Source of the DNA: Komarekiella delphini-convector SJRDD-AB1 | GTDB taxonomy: Bacteria; Cyanobacteriota; Cyanobacteriia; Cyanobacteriales; Nostocaceae | DNA length: 64,000 bases | Reading direction: 5' to 3' | Assembly: GCF_014831675.1 (NCBI RefSeq) | Contig: NZ_VJXY01000027.1 | Span: 48,970-112,969, forward strand | Shown: piece by piece, positions 27,216 through 36,602 of the stretch | Position numbering within the stretch: position 1 is the stretch's first letter | Layout of the letters: every line of letters starts with the position of its first letter | Program-made: the position numbers and the translations under genes | Notes under the pieces: generated by a model | The model's input: the letters and a program-made list of their open reading frames with translations, nothing else | Told to the model about the DNA's origin: nothing | Databases searched by the model: none

Positions 27216-29417
27216 TCAGACTGCCATCATTTCCGATTCTGTGTAAGAAAGAGTACCAAAAAAGTCATAGCGATCGAGTGCTTCCAAAATTCCCCATGCG
27301 TACTGTCCTTGAGCAAAGTAAATTTGTGGATAGCCACGCAACTTTTCAATTTCTTGACTGTAGTTGCTCACAACTACACCTAGCGTATTCCCGGCCAGCA
27401 TCGATTCATCATTACCCGATGCACCTGCTACTAAAAAACGTTTGATTGGTAATCCCCACTTCAAAGCACAATAACGAATGGCGTCTCCTTTAGAAGCTCG
27501 GATCGGTAACAGGTCAAGATACATGTTATGGCTGTATATTCCTTTAACATGGAGCCGATGCCGTCGCAGATGACGCATGATTTCCTTAAAGGAGATTGGT
27601 TTGGCTTCATCAACAAAGTAGCTGAGTTTGAACTTACCTTGGACTTCCGGGGGTTGTGCTACCACTCCAGGCAGTTCCTCCATTGCTTTGCGAACAGCCT
27701 CAGCTTGCCAATGGTAACTAATATGTCTTAGCCAGTTCGTATCTGTGACTATCTGAGGCCCATAGTAGATTTCGCTACCTGCCGATACAATTAGCAGGTC
27801 TGGCATTGGAAACCGCCATTCTTCCAACATCTGTAAAGAACTTTGCAGGTTTCGCCCAGTAGCAATTCCCATACCGATATTGTTACCTTTATTACGCAGT
27901 TGCTCGATTAATTTTTGCAGAGCTTCTTGGTCGCCTAATAGAGTATTATCAATTTCGCAAACGAGAAAACGATCTGCGGTTGGTAAGCGGTTTGTGCTAG
28001 GTATCTTCCAATCAGGCAAGTCGGTTGCTGGAGCTTTTGGCAGGGGACTGAGCAGAGATTGGACTCGTCGTTGTGGCAATTGCAGCACATGTTCGAGATA
28101 TTTCTCTACGTGGCTATCCCAAGAGAAATTTTCTTTCACACTATTCAAGCCATTGTTAGACCAACTTTGCCATTGTTCAGTATTGGTTAGCGCCGTTCGC
28201 AGAGCATCTTGGATTTGTTTGATATCGAGAGGGTCAATTAGCATCCCATTGTTACAAGCTGCCAGGATATCTCGCGGCCCACCATCTGATGTGGCAATAA
28301 TTGGTACACCACAAGCTGTAGCTTCAATTAAGGTTAAACCAAATGGCTCAGTTAATGCCGGATTGATGAAGACTCCTCGTGTTTTCGCGATTAATCGATA
28401 TAGCTCAGGCACCTCGTCGGCACTATGGTGCTTGGGATAAGCAACATACCCGTAAAGGTCGTAGCGGTCTATAAGCTGGAAGATTTCTGTGAGTACCTGG
28501 CGTGGGCCTGATTCCATCGTAGTGATGTCATCTCGGTTTCCTAACACAAGAACTAAGTTTGCTAAGTGACGCAACTGTGGATCTTCACCATAGGCTTTAA
28601 CAAGAGTGCTAACATTTTTACGCATCGCCGCACGGGAAAGCGCCATAATAATCGGCTTTTGAGGGTCTATGAGAAATCTTTTTAATTGCTCATAGATTGG
28701 TGGTTCCTGCCAATTTTTAGGCACTGGGTAGAAGTGTTCCAGCGCTACCCCCGGAGGAATTACAACCATTCGTTGCGGCTGATAGTGGTCGTAAATGCCG
28801 TATTGCTGTGTTACTTCTTGATGGGTACTGGCAATGATTAACGCTGCACTCGCTAGGGTAGTTTCCTCGGCTTCAATTCGGGTACTTATATGAAAGTTAT
28901 TTTCAATGGTTTCTGGTTTAGTTCCCTGTTCTAACAGTCGTTGTTGTTTCACACGTCCAAGGGAATGACCGGTATGCACAAGTGGTATACCTAACCAACC
29001 AGCAACTCGACAACCCACATATCCAGCATCGGCGTAATGGGTATGAATTACATGGGGTAATTTTCCAATTTGGCGTAGGTGCTTGAGTAACTCGTCTGCA
29101 AAGTTATCTAAATGTGGCCAAAGAACTTCTTTGCGAAGATAGCGACGCGGGCCACAGTTCAGGCGAATAATTCGAGCTTTGTCAGAAACAAGTTCTAGAG
29201 GTTGGGCGTAGTCGGAACTAACTTTGGGATCGTTAACTAAACGGGTTACTAAGTCTACACGCTCTACTTGTGGATTTGCGGCTAGAGCTTGAGCGAGTTC
29301 TAGCACATATCTCGTTTGTCCGCCAGTGTCAGCATCTCGTCCTAATTCTAAATTGTTACTACGAATTAAGCCGTGAACACTGACTAGTAGAATATACAAC
29401 CCTGGGCTATTTGACAT
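27216..29417 (-). CDS. spsA: Sucrose-phosphate synthase with degenerate phosphatase domain
   Basis: 733 residues. N-terminal GT-B glycosyltransferase (1-465): HTHYADAGYVGCRVAGWL, HTGHSLGR and the retaining E-x7-E segment EPFGLTLIEA. It joins UDP- or ADP-glucose to fructose-6-phosphate. The C-terminal HAD domain (about 485-725) resembles sucrose-phosphate phosphatase but motif I reads CEIDNT where active enzymes have DxDxT, and the later AGDSGND reads AGASGND, so phosphatase activity is unlikely. Sucrose serves as osmolyte and, in heterocystous strains, carbon carrier. GAGG lies 9 bp before the ATG. Confidence 0.94.
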   Translation of the reverse strand: MSNSPGLYILLVSVHGLIRSNNLELGRDADTGGQTRYVLELAQALAANPQVERVDLVTRLVNDPKVSSDYAQPLELVSDKARIIRLNCGPRRYLRKEVLWPHLDNFADELLKHLRQIGKLPHVIHTHYADAGYVGCRVAGWLGIPLVHTGHSLGRVKQQRLLEQGTKPETIENNFHISTRIEAEETTLASAALIIASTHQEVTQQYGIYDHYQPQRMVVIPPGVALEHFYPVPKNWQEPPIYEQLKRFLIDPQKPIIMALSRAAMRKNVSTLVKAYGEDPQLRHLANLVLVLGNRDDITTMESGPRQVLTEIFQLIDRYDLYGYVAYPKHHSADEVPELYRLIAKTRGVFINPALTEPFGLTLIEATACGVPIIATSDGGPRDILAACNNGMLIDPLDIKQIQDALRTALTNTEQWQSWSNNGLNSVKENFSWDSHVEKYLEHVLQLPQRRVQSLLSPLPKAPATDLPDWKIPSTNRLPTADRFLVCEIDNTLLGDQEALQKLIEQLRNKGNNIGMGIATGRNLQSSLQMLEEWRFPMPDLLIVSAGSEIYYGPQIVTDTNWLRHISYHWQAEAVRKAMEELPGVVAQPPEVQGKFKLSYFVDEAKPISFKEIMRHLRRHRLHVKGIYSHNMYLDLLPIRASKGDAIRYCALKWGLPIKRFLVAGASGNDESMLAGNTLGVVVSNYSQEIEKLRGYPQIYFAQGQYAWGILEALDRYDFFGTLSYTESEMMAV

Positions 29418-30113
29418 TGTGCATTCCTCAATGTTGTTGCATGACAGCCTAGGTAAAGCTTCTCATACACATGGGTATTGTATTGATCGCTGGAGTGTAA
29501 AAAAAATTATGCAGGTATTTGCAAGATTATAAAATAGATTTTCCTTCATTAAGGAATGTCGAATTTGTTACACCTGTTACAAAATAAGCTGGTAACTTCA
29601 TAATCATTTCAACACATTGATTAATATTTATTACACAGTATTGGCTCAAAGTTTAAAAAAGAGTTGAAGTAGGACTAAAGCATTGACAAAATAGACAAAA
29701 TGTATGTGAAAAAATAAGTTGAGAATTTCTGAAATCTACAATTAGTTTCTGCAAAATTTAATGGATTGTATTCACGTTTATGTTTTCATCAGGGAAAATT
29801 CGTGAGGAAGTTCGCTAATATTTAGCTAAAACAAAAAGAAGCCTCTCACTCGCCGCATTCGCGGAGCGGAAGCACCAGAAGGTGAGTGCGTGGAGTATGT
29901 CATAACATGGTCTAGCTTCCTTCATTGCAATCTTTTTATGCCGGAAACCATTACTGACGTTTGCATCTTAACATTAGCATTCATCAGTTTATTTACAGCG
30001 CTTTGCAAATGAATAGACTACAAATAGTAGAATGGACAATGTATAAAAAATTCTCTATGATCACCATTTAAAATATTGGTGGGCATTGCCTACCTTACAA
30101 AAAACACTGTCAA
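29418..30113. other. 696-bp divergent intergenic region
   Basis: Between spsA (minus) and the first DUF202 gene (plus); promoters for both must lie here. It is AT-rich with short direct repeats (GTTACACCTGTTAC, about 29569-29583) and one GC-rich hairpin-like block around 29846-29895 (CTCACTCGCC ... GGTGAGTGCG). No protein gene was seen. Confidence 0.5.
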
Positions 30114-30527
30114 ATGAATGACCCTATTCCTACTCGCAAATTAGTTAATATTCAAGCCGAACTTGCCAAAGAGCGCAACCGAGCTGCGGCTGAGCGTACC
30201 CTGATGGCATGGATTCGCACCTGTCTTACCCTAATCAGCTTTGGCTTTGGGATTGATGCGATCGTGAGTGCTGTCCATAGTTTAGAAGTGGCTAAAAACA
30301 TCAATCCTGTGCGACTTTCTCGGATTTTGAGTATTGCTTTTATTGTCCTGGGTACGTATGCCATGATCGTTGCAGCGATAGAACACGGCAAAGAACTACG
30401 TCATATCCAGAGTAACGAGGAATATCTTTACACGCCGCGCCGCTCTTTGGGATTGACCGTTGCGATCGCACTAGTCTGCATTGGTATTTTTGCCTTTGTG
30501 GGGATTTTGGTAAAGGCAACTTTTTAA
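30114..30527 (+). CDS. DUF202 family membrane protein (copy 1)
   Basis: 137 residues with three predicted membrane helices (about 33-52, 70-90, 112-132). The family signature ELAKERNRAAAERTLMAWIRT precedes the first helix. DUF202/YidH proteins are small bacterial inner-membrane proteins without settled function. A paralogue with the same signature follows 58 bp downstream, so the two probably form one transcription unit. Confidence 0.9.
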   Translation: MNDPIPTRKLVNIQAELAKERNRAAAERTLMAWIRTCLTLISFGFGIDAIVSAVHSLEVAKNINPVRLSRILSIAFIVLGTYAMIVAAIEHGKELRHIQSNEEYLYTPRRSLGLTVAIALVCIGIFAFVGILVKATF

Positions 30528-30585
30528 TTCAGCCTATGGAATTCTTACGTTTGCTATCAATTCTGCTCAGTCCAGAAAGCTGCTC

Positions 30586-31005
30586 ATGAGTTCTAACCCT
30601 TTCAAAAAACTAACTAGCCTCACCAACGAATTAGCTAAAGAGCGCAATCGCGCTGCTGCTGAACGAACCTTAACAAGCTGGATTCAAAATTGCTTATCTT
30701 TAATTGGGTTTGGTATTGCTTTTAATCGGATTTTTAGTGCGCTCCATCGAGCGTTTCCTAAGAATAATACAGTTATCAACGCGAGATGGACTCACATTAT
30801 TGGTTTGAGTTCAATTGCTTTGGGCATTTTTCTGTTAATTATAGCTATTTTTATATACCTGATGAATGTTCAATCACTGAAGCGAAATGACTATTTATAT
30901 AGACCAATTCGCTCGTATAATCTGATGAGCATTACTATTGGTTCAATTATTCTATTTGGCTTGGTTTCGTTAATTGCCGTTTTCACTGTTATTGCCTGGG
31001 GTTAG
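30586..31005 (+). CDS. DUF202 family membrane protein (copy 2)
   Basis: 139 residues, three membrane helices, with ELAKERNRAAAERTLTSWIQN at the same place as in the gene before it. The rest has diverged strongly, which points to an old tandem duplication. The two products could form a heteromeric complex; this is inference. No other domain is present. Confidence 0.9.
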   Translation: MSSNPFKKLTSLTNELAKERNRAAAERTLTSWIQNCLSLIGFGIAFNRIFSALHRAFPKNNTVINARWTHIIGLSSIALGIFLLIIAIFIYLMNVQSLKRNDYLYRPIRSYNLMSITIGSIILFGLVSLIAVFTVIAWG

Positions 31006-31027
31006 CGGCGAAAAAACCCATTATTTC

Positions 31028-31056
31028 GTAGAGACGTTGCAATGCAACCTCTCTAC
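31028..31056. repeat. 29-bp palindromic repeat (GTAGAGACGTTGC type)
   Basis: GTAGAGACGTTGCA pairs with TGCAACCTCTCTAC with one internal mismatch. This palindrome family is, as I recall, widespread in Nostoc-type genomes. A related unit lies inside comM at 62683-62710. Confidence 0.75.
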
Positions 31057-31183
31057 AGTTAATGAAAATTGGTCGTTTTGCTGAAAATAAATCGGGTTTT
31101 TGCGATTACTGAATCGATTAATTATTCAGCGCAAATGTACTGAAGGGACACAAACGTAAGTTCGCATACAAAGTAAACGCAAG

Positions 31184-31214
31184 AAGTGCTAGTTATGAAA
31201 ACCTAGCACTTTTT
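31184..31214. terminator. Intrinsic terminator, probably bidirectional
   Basis: AAGTGCTAG and CTAGCACTT form a perfect 9-bp stem with a 10-nt loop, followed by a T-run. It lies between the DUF202 pair (plus) and the DAHP synthase (minus), which converge. Confidence 0.8.
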
Positions 31215-31238
31215 ATAGATGAAGTTGCTCACCAAATT

Positions 31239-32297
31239 TTAAGCGATCGCCACTGCTGGTTGTTGCCAGCGTCCCACTGCTTTAGCAATCACTGCTAATT
31301 CTGGCATCAGCTTGTCGAAACGGTCTGGTGTCAGAGATTGGGGGCCATCGGATAAGGCTTTAGCGGGATTGGGGTGAACCTCAATCATCAGGGAATCAGT
31401 GCCAGCCGCGATCGCAGCCATTGCCATTGAAGGTACAAATTCAGACCAACCTGTGCCGTGGCTGGGGTCAATCATGATTGGCAGGTGAGTGAGCTTTCGC
31501 AACACTGGTACTACTGATATATCCAGAGTATTTCTAGTATACTGGCGATCAAAGGTGCGAATTCCCCGTTCACATAAAATCACATTGGGATTTCCCGCTG
31601 CCATAATATACTCAGCTGCCATCAACCAATCTTCAATGGTAGCCGCCATTCCCCGCTTCAACAGAACTGGTTTCGGCTGTGCTCCCACTTTTTTCAGCAT
31701 GGAAAAATTCTGCATATTCCTAGCACCTACCTGGATGACATCAGCAATTTCTGCGATTCTATCCAGGTCGGCGGCGTCCATCACTTCTGTAATAATACCT
31801 AGTCCACTGACTTGCCGTGCGATCGCTAACAATTCCAAAGCACTCTCGCCATGCCCTTGAAAGGCGTAGGGAGAAGTCCGGGGTTTATACGCTCCACCAC
31901 GCAGAAATTTTGCTCCAGCTGTCTTGACGCGCCGCGCCGTCTCTACAATCATTTCTTCATTTTCTACCGAGCAAGGGCCTGCAACGACTACCAAAGGATG
32001 GTGTTCACCAAACACAACTACTCCACTAGGAGTGTCAACCACAACTTCAGAAGCTTCCCCGTGGCGGAACTGGCGACTAACCCGTTTGTAAGGTTGCTCT
32101 ACCCGCAACACTTGCTCAATCCAGGGGCTAACTTCCTGAATTTGTAGCGGGTCTAAGCTGGCTGTTTCACCCACTAGACCAATCACTACTTTGTGTTGAC
32201 CAATAATTTTTTCTGGTGTCAATCCCCAGCTAGTTAGTTCCTCGCTAACGCGGTTTATTTCCGCTTCTGGGGAACCGCTTTTCATTACAACAATCAT
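31239..32297 (-). CDS. aroF: DAHP synthase, class I-beta (ferredoxin-like N-terminal domain)
   Basis: 352 residues. Same reaction as the enzyme at 2579-3622 but the other subfamily: residues 1-70 form the ferredoxin-like regulatory domain (MIVVMKSGSPEAEINRV), and the barrel shows GPCSVENEEM, GGAYKPRTSPYAFQG, EVMD, QVGARNMQNF, LLKRG and DPSHGTG. In Thermotoga this N-terminal domain mediates feedback inhibition by tyrosine. This is probably the housekeeping enzyme because the I-beta form is widespread in cyanobacteria. Roles of the two copies are inferred. Confidence 0.95.
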   Translation of the reverse strand: MIVVMKSGSPEAEINRVSEELTSWGLTPEKIIGQHKVVIGLVGETASLDPLQIQEVSPWIEQVLRVEQPYKRVSRQFRHGEASEVVVDTPSGVVVFGEHHPLVVVAGPCSVENEEMIVETARRVKTAGAKFLRGGAYKPRTSPYAFQGHGESALELLAIARQVSGLGIITEVMDAADLDRIAEIADVIQVGARNMQNFSMLKKVGAQPKPVLLKRGMAATIEDWLMAAEYIMAAGNPNVILCERGIRTFDRQYTRNTLDISVVPVLRKLTHLPIMIDPSHGTGWSEFVPSMAMAAIAAGTDSLMIEVHPNPAKALSDGPQSLTPDRFDKLMPELAVIAKAVGRWQQPAVAIA

Positions 32298-32463
32298 ATG
32301 AAAGTTCCTAATTAGTAAAGTAAATTCTTTAGTAAAGAGGCATAACTTTATTGTTACCTATCCGCTTAATTACAAATAATTAAAATAAGATACAGCGCTC
32401 AGTAATTTTAAGACTGAATAACTGAATATTGGGTACAAAAATAATTATAAAATTTTAATTAGT

Positions 32464-32497
32464 AATGTTGAAGTTATAAAATTTCAACTTCAACATT
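32464..32497. terminator. 12-bp perfect hairpin after the PAM68-type gene
   Basis: AATGTTGAAGTT (32464-32475) pairs with AACTTCAACATT (32486-32497) around a 10-nt loop, downstream of the minus-strand rpsO-PAM68 unit and upstream of aroF. No clear T-run follows on the minus strand. Confidence 0.55.
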
Positions 32498-32550
32498 CAC
32501 TTTAAAATTTACCCAATCTGGCAGTTATTTTGATGCCTGAGCGCTGGTAA

Positions 32551-33021
32551 CTATACTTTCTTTTGCCGAGTTTCGCGCCAGACCGCTACCATTCGTCCCC
32601 AATTGATGCTGAATTCGCCAAAACCCAATAGACTTCCAACTCTTTCTTCATCCCAAGAAGCAGAGAGAACGCCGTAAGTTATCCCTAACACCCCCAACCC
32701 AAATAATCCCATGTTGACCAATAACACGGCGATGGGAGGTAATTGAATGTCGGAGTAAATGGCAAGTAGATAGCTGACAACTAGGGTAGTGATGCCCAAA
32801 GCTGTTGGTACACCACAGAATCCAGCCACTCGTCGGAGCATCCGCTGGCTGACGACTTGGGGAATTGCCATTTCTTCTTTGGTGTAAGGCGGTTGCTTGC
32901 GAGCCTGTTCCTCAGAAGTCTTTAAATTTGCTGGTGGCTTACTTTGAGTTTTTGCAGGTTTTGGGCGCTTTTTATTCGGTTCAAAAGGCAAGCGACTGCG
33001 TTCAGATTCTTCAGTAGACAT
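32551..33021 (-). CDS. PAM68-family photosystem II assembly protein (DUF3464)
   Basis: 156 residues. A Lys/Pro-rich soluble N-terminus (1-55) is followed by two membrane helices (about 73-93 and 98-118) and a conserved tail with GVLSASWDEERVGSLLGFGEF. This matches PAM68/Sll0933, which helps early photosystem II assembly on the thylakoid membrane. It is 12 bp downstream of rpsO on the same strand, an arrangement I recall as common in cyanobacteria. Confidence 0.88.
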   Translation of the reverse strand: MSTEESERSRLPFEPNKKRPKPAKTQSKPPANLKTSEEQARKQPPYTKEEMAIPQVVSQRMLRRVAGFCGVPTALGITTLVVSYLLAIYSDIQLPPIAVLLVNMGLFGLGVLGITYGVLSASWDEERVGSLLGFGEFSINWGRMVAVWRETRQKKV

Positions 33022-33033
33022 AAGCTTTCGCTC

Positions 33034-33303
33034 CTATCCACGAATACCGAGACGAGCAATTAAAGCTAGATACTTTTCCCGGCTTCCTTGCTGGATATAA
33101 GCCAGAAGACTCTTGCGCTGACCAATTAGCTTCAAAAGTCCCCGCCGGGAAGAATGGTCTTTCTTGTTTGCTTGCAGATGTTCGCTAAGGCGGTTGATCC
33201 GCTCAGTTAACATGGCAACCTGGACTTCGGCAGAGCCGGTATCGGTTTCGTGAACTTGGTAGTTGGAGATTATTTCCTGTTTTCGCAGTTGCGTCAGAGC
33301 CAT
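33034..33303 (-). CDS. rpsO: 30S ribosomal protein S15
   Basis: 89 residues, normal for S15. The conserved [19 protein letters not shown] and [22 protein letters not shown] segments, which contact 16S rRNA helices 20-22, are intact. First gene of a two-gene unit with the PAM68-type gene. Confidence 0.98.
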   Translation of the reverse strand: MALTQLRKQEIISNYQVHETDTGSAEVQVAMLTERINRLSEHLQANKKDHSSRRGLLKLIGQRKSLLAYIQQGSREKYLALIARLGIRG

Positions 33304-33395
33304 GATCGATTTAATTTCTAGTTTTCTAAATGTATGCAGCAGTCTCCCATAATATCACAGCCCTTAAGCTGGATGTGGAATCACCTTTGTTGCTA

Positions 33396-35075
33396 CTACT
33401 GAGAAACAAATATCTTGGCTGTATAGCTTGGTAAGTTCGTCACTAGACCATCCTCTCCAGCTTCCAATTCACAGTTACCAAACCAATCTCGCCAGTATTC
33501 AGCTGTTGGAAAGTCTGAAATTTCATATTTATTTAGATTCTGGTCGGAGAAATTTGCTACGACTACGACATAAGAATCCTCTTCATCCCAACGGGTGTAA
33601 GCCAGTACTTTGGCATCGGTGTTTTCGTGGAAAAACTCTATATTGTCACTTTGCAGAGCTAGATTTTCCTTGCGTAAAGCAATAAGTTTTTTGTAAAACT
33701 CAAGTAAATCTCGATTCTGCTTGTCTTCTAACAAAGACCAAGTAATTTTCTGCGGCTTAGTCACACTTTCACTTTTGGGTTGGTGTTCGCCAAATTCGCC
33801 TCCCATCCATAGCATCGGTATACCCATTGCTGTCATTAACAGAATGGCTGCTAACTTCGCTCGCCCAAATGCCGCCGCATCAAAGATGCCGTGATTGCCT
33901 AATTCTCGGAATAGACGATCGCGATCATGAGTTGCCAAATAATTTATCACATTTGTGGCGATCGCATATCCTTGCTGTCTGGGGTCTAAAACCTGCTTTA
34001 ATTGTTCTAATTCAAATTTTTCTCCACAAATCAGTGGAACCACAAAATAGTGAAAACTCTCATGCCAACAAGCATCTAAAGGCCCATCTGGCTTGACTAC
34101 AGTACTTGTATCGGGAATACGTTCGGCAATATTATAAAACTGCTTGGGTGTAGCGTGGTTTTTCGCTTGCTTAGCCAGCCAGTCTAGAAATTCAAAGTTA
34201 GCTAATTGACTGACTGCATCAAACCGAATTCCATCAATGTGATACTCCTGAATCCAAAATTGCACTACATCCCCAACGTATTTCCATGCAGGCTTAACAT
34301 CTAATTTTTCATCGTAATTATTATAGTTAAACTCTGGGCCCCAGTAATTATCTGGGTCTTCTGGATAATGCATGTGTTCGTAGTACCAGTAATTCCGGTC
34401 AATCAGCATTAAAGGGCATTCTTCATCTGTATGGTTATAAATTCCATCCATCAAAACGCGAATGCCTCTACCATGACACTCATCAATCAACCGCTTTAAA
34501 TCTTCTGTTGAACCATAACTAGATTCTGTAGCGAAGAAGTGACGCACTTTATAACCCCAGCTATAGTCACCAGGGTACTCATTTACTGGCATTAATTCAA
34601 TTGCATTAATTCCCAATTCACAGAGATAATCTAACTTTTCAATTACTCCTAAATATTTACCTCGTTTATCAGGCTCAACCTCATCACCTGTAAAATCTGC
34701 AACATGCATTTCATATATAATTAATTCTCGATTATCAGGTAACTGTGTTTCGTCGTGCTGCCAAATGTAAGTATCAACAATACGTTGCCCATCTTTTATC
34801 CGCAATAGTCCAAGTTTTTTTTGTTCATTAACATCTGTTGCGTTGGGGTCAATCACATCTACCCATTCATCAGGTGCAAAATTCGGACTTTTACTTTGAA
34901 CGCGAAACTTGTATTCATAAACGCCGTCTTCTAGTTTTACTTGAGTCCGAAAATACCCATCTTCACCCTTTTGCATTGGTATTTCTTGCCAACTAGAAAA
35001 AGACCCAATTAAATTTGCTCCTTGATTTCGAGGAGCAAACAATTTAAATTCAATTAAACTTGGTGTTTCACCCAT
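33396..35075 (-). CDS. GH13 alpha-amylase/branching-enzyme-like protein, second copy
   Basis: 559 residues, clearly paralogous to the protein at 759-2417 along its entire length. CBM48 module at 1-75 (LIGSFSSWQ), then DGIYNH (210-215), GIRFDA with Asp286, AERIPD with Glu318, and THD with Asp384, so all three catalytic acids are kept. No signal peptide. It follows rpsO at 92 bp on the same strand in the upstream direction, so it may be transcribed with it. Differences around the fourth conserved region (THDRDR against NHDHNH) may change the substrate. Confidence 0.9.
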   Translation of the reverse strand: MGETPSLIEFKLFAPRNQGANLIGSFSSWQEIPMQKGEDGYFRTQVKLEDGVYEYKFRVQSKSPNFAPDEWVDVIDPNATDVNEQKKLGLLRIKDGQRIVDTYIWQHDETQLPDNRELIIYEMHVADFTGDEVEPDKRGKYLGVIEKLDYLCELGINAIELMPVNEYPGDYSWGYKVRHFFATESSYGSTEDLKRLIDECHGRGIRVLMDGIYNHTDEECPLMLIDRNYWYYEHMHYPEDPDNYWGPEFNYNNYDEKLDVKPAWKYVGDVVQFWIQEYHIDGIRFDAVSQLANFEFLDWLAKQAKNHATPKQFYNIAERIPDTSTVVKPDGPLDACWHESFHYFVVPLICGEKFELEQLKQVLDPRQQGYAIATNVINYLATHDRDRLFRELGNHGIFDAAAFGRAKLAAILLMTAMGIPMLWMGGEFGEHQPKSESVTKPQKITWSLLEDKQNRDLLEFYKKLIALRKENLALQSDNIEFFHENTDAKVLAYTRWDEEDSYVVVVANFSDQNLNKYEISDFPTAEYWRDWFGNCELEAGEDGLVTNLPSYTAKIFVSQ

Positions 35076-35599
35076 TGAAGGGAGTTCCTATACTAACAAT
35101 TAATAAAAACATTTTGTAATCTAATAATATTTTTAGCGTCTTTCTCAAGTCAGAATTATATACAGTGTTTTCTAATCTGCTGAGGTAGGAACTTATAGCA
35201 TGCTGAAGCGCGGATAGCTATGGTTTAGCCCGTATAAACGCACCCTACGGGATATTGCTACATACTTTTCGCTGCGCCTCTGCGTGACACAAAATCCATC
35301 TTCTCAATCAGCAACGCCAAAATTCGAGACTAAAACCCAAAACCTAAATTCTGCAAATTGCCAGTGAGTAAAACACTATCCTAAAACAAAGCAGCTAAAC
35401 GCAGATATAGCGATCGCAATTGGTAATCTACAAATTTCAATAAAACAGATACAAAAGCACGTCAACCCAGATCATTTACCAAATTTCTTAGGTAGACATG
35501 CTTTATTGATTGCCGTTTTAACCAACATTTTGCAGCAATTCCATACAGAGAAACGTTGCAAGAAAAGCACAAACTTTTTTAGTCACTACCATGCTACGG
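35076..35599. other. 524-bp intergenic region, no gene seen
   Basis: Between the second GH13 gene and the CAAD gene. It contains a degenerate GC-rich block (about 35205-35290, with CGCTGCGCCTCTGCG) resembling dispersed cyanobacterial repeats, a HIP1 octamer near 35410, and half of a GTAGAGA-type palindrome near 35550. No conserved frame was seen. Confidence 0.5.
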
Positions 35600-36055
35600 T
35601 TAACTCATCGGTTCTGAGACATTTTCGCCTGCTATTTGCTCTTTAATAGAACGCATTTCTGCGGCTAATTCTTGGCGAGTAGAAGCTTTGAGAAAATAGC
35701 GGAAAACAGACCAAGTTACGTAACCAATTCCAACCAACTCAAAAAATGGAGATACAAGCGGAATATCATTTATTGCATCTACTATTGCCAGTAGTATCCT
35801 GAGTCCAGTAACCCCCACCACAAGCAAAGCAAAGCTAATAACTGGCAGCTTGTATTCATTGAAGAAGTTGACTACGTATTCCGGTAGGCGTTCCAAAAAA
35901 TTAGAAATTTTTCTGCCGATTTCTGAGACTCGCTCACTAGATTTATTCGCACTTGGTAGTGTTGATAAATTTCCTGGCTGTGAACTTTGAACCGTTGTCA
36001 TACTATTTGGTGAGGTAGCGTCAACGAAGTCTGATTGTTGTACTTGGCTTTCCAT
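35600..36055 (-). CDS. CURT1/CAAD-domain thylakoid protein
   Basis: 151 residues. A Ser/Gln-rich N-terminus, an amphipathic segment (EIGRKISNFLERLPEYVVNF), two membrane helices (about 70-90 and 100-122) with the hallmark AINDIPLVSPFFELVGIGY between them, and a C-terminal amphipathic helix. Stand-alone CAAD proteins are the cyanobacterial members of the CURT1 family, which bend thylakoid membranes. The DIPxVxxFFExxGxGY core also occurs in the ValRS at 14705-17689, so both proteins may share a membrane location. Confidence 0.88.
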   Translation of the reverse strand: MESQVQQSDFVDATSPNSMTTVQSSQPGNLSTLPSANKSSERVSEIGRKISNFLERLPEYVVNFFNEYKLPVISFALLVVGVTGLRILLAIVDAINDIPLVSPFFELVGIGYVTWSVFRYFLKASTRQELAAEMRSIKEQIAGENVSEPMS

Positions 36056-36602
36056 AGGTTATAAGAAAAAATTATTTCTTCACAAATGTAATAATACCAT
36101 TTCTACATTTTTTACTCTAATTCTCATCAGCCTCTTGGAATAAGTTTTCTCTCTCAAAGGTTATAAGGTAACGTTTTAATTTTAAATTAACAAAAAATAT
36201 AAAAATTTAGATTTTAGTTTATTTAGATATCTTGTCTAAACTAATACGTATGAATAGTATATTTTATTGGCTTTTGTTATAAAAAGGCGTTGGGAAAACC
36301 ATTCCTTCTAGGGATAGGATGAGATGAAAGAAGCCTTTTTAGACAGTTGACTGTTAACAGTTAACAGTCAACTGTCTTTCGTGTTATCCCATTTCCTTTT
36401 AGGGGTGGGATGAGCTTAATTTTTTTATTTCATGTTTATTACTAGCCTGTGGCGACACAATAGAAATATTTTAGATAGAGTAATATTCTGTAAAGCTATA
36501 TGGGTGGAGATTATTAATTACCACATTTAAGACTGGAAGATTTTAACACCATTAATTTTAAAATTTTTCAGATTTTTAACTGCTATTTAACATCTAAAAA
36601 CT
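36056..36602. other. 547-bp intergenic region with a structured repeat
   Basis: Between the CAAD gene (start 36055) and the CHAT gene stop (36603). Most is AT-rich without a gene; 36277-36419 is copy B of the two-hairpin repeat. Confidence 0.55.
36277..36419 (+). repeat. Two-hairpin structured repeat, copy B
   Basis: AAAAAGGC (36281-36288) pairs with GCCTTTTT around the conserved GGGAAAACCATTCCTTCT interior; then a 35-bp near-perfect palindrome built from GTTGACT/AGTCAAC units (about 36343-36377); then ATCCCATTTCC pairing with GGGGTGGGAT, ending GATGAGCTTAA. Same order as 9745-9882. Confidence 0.65.

Noticed and set aside
27880-28440. 186-codon plus-strand frame
   Set aside because: Antisense shadow of the conserved GT-B domain of sucrose-phosphate synthase.
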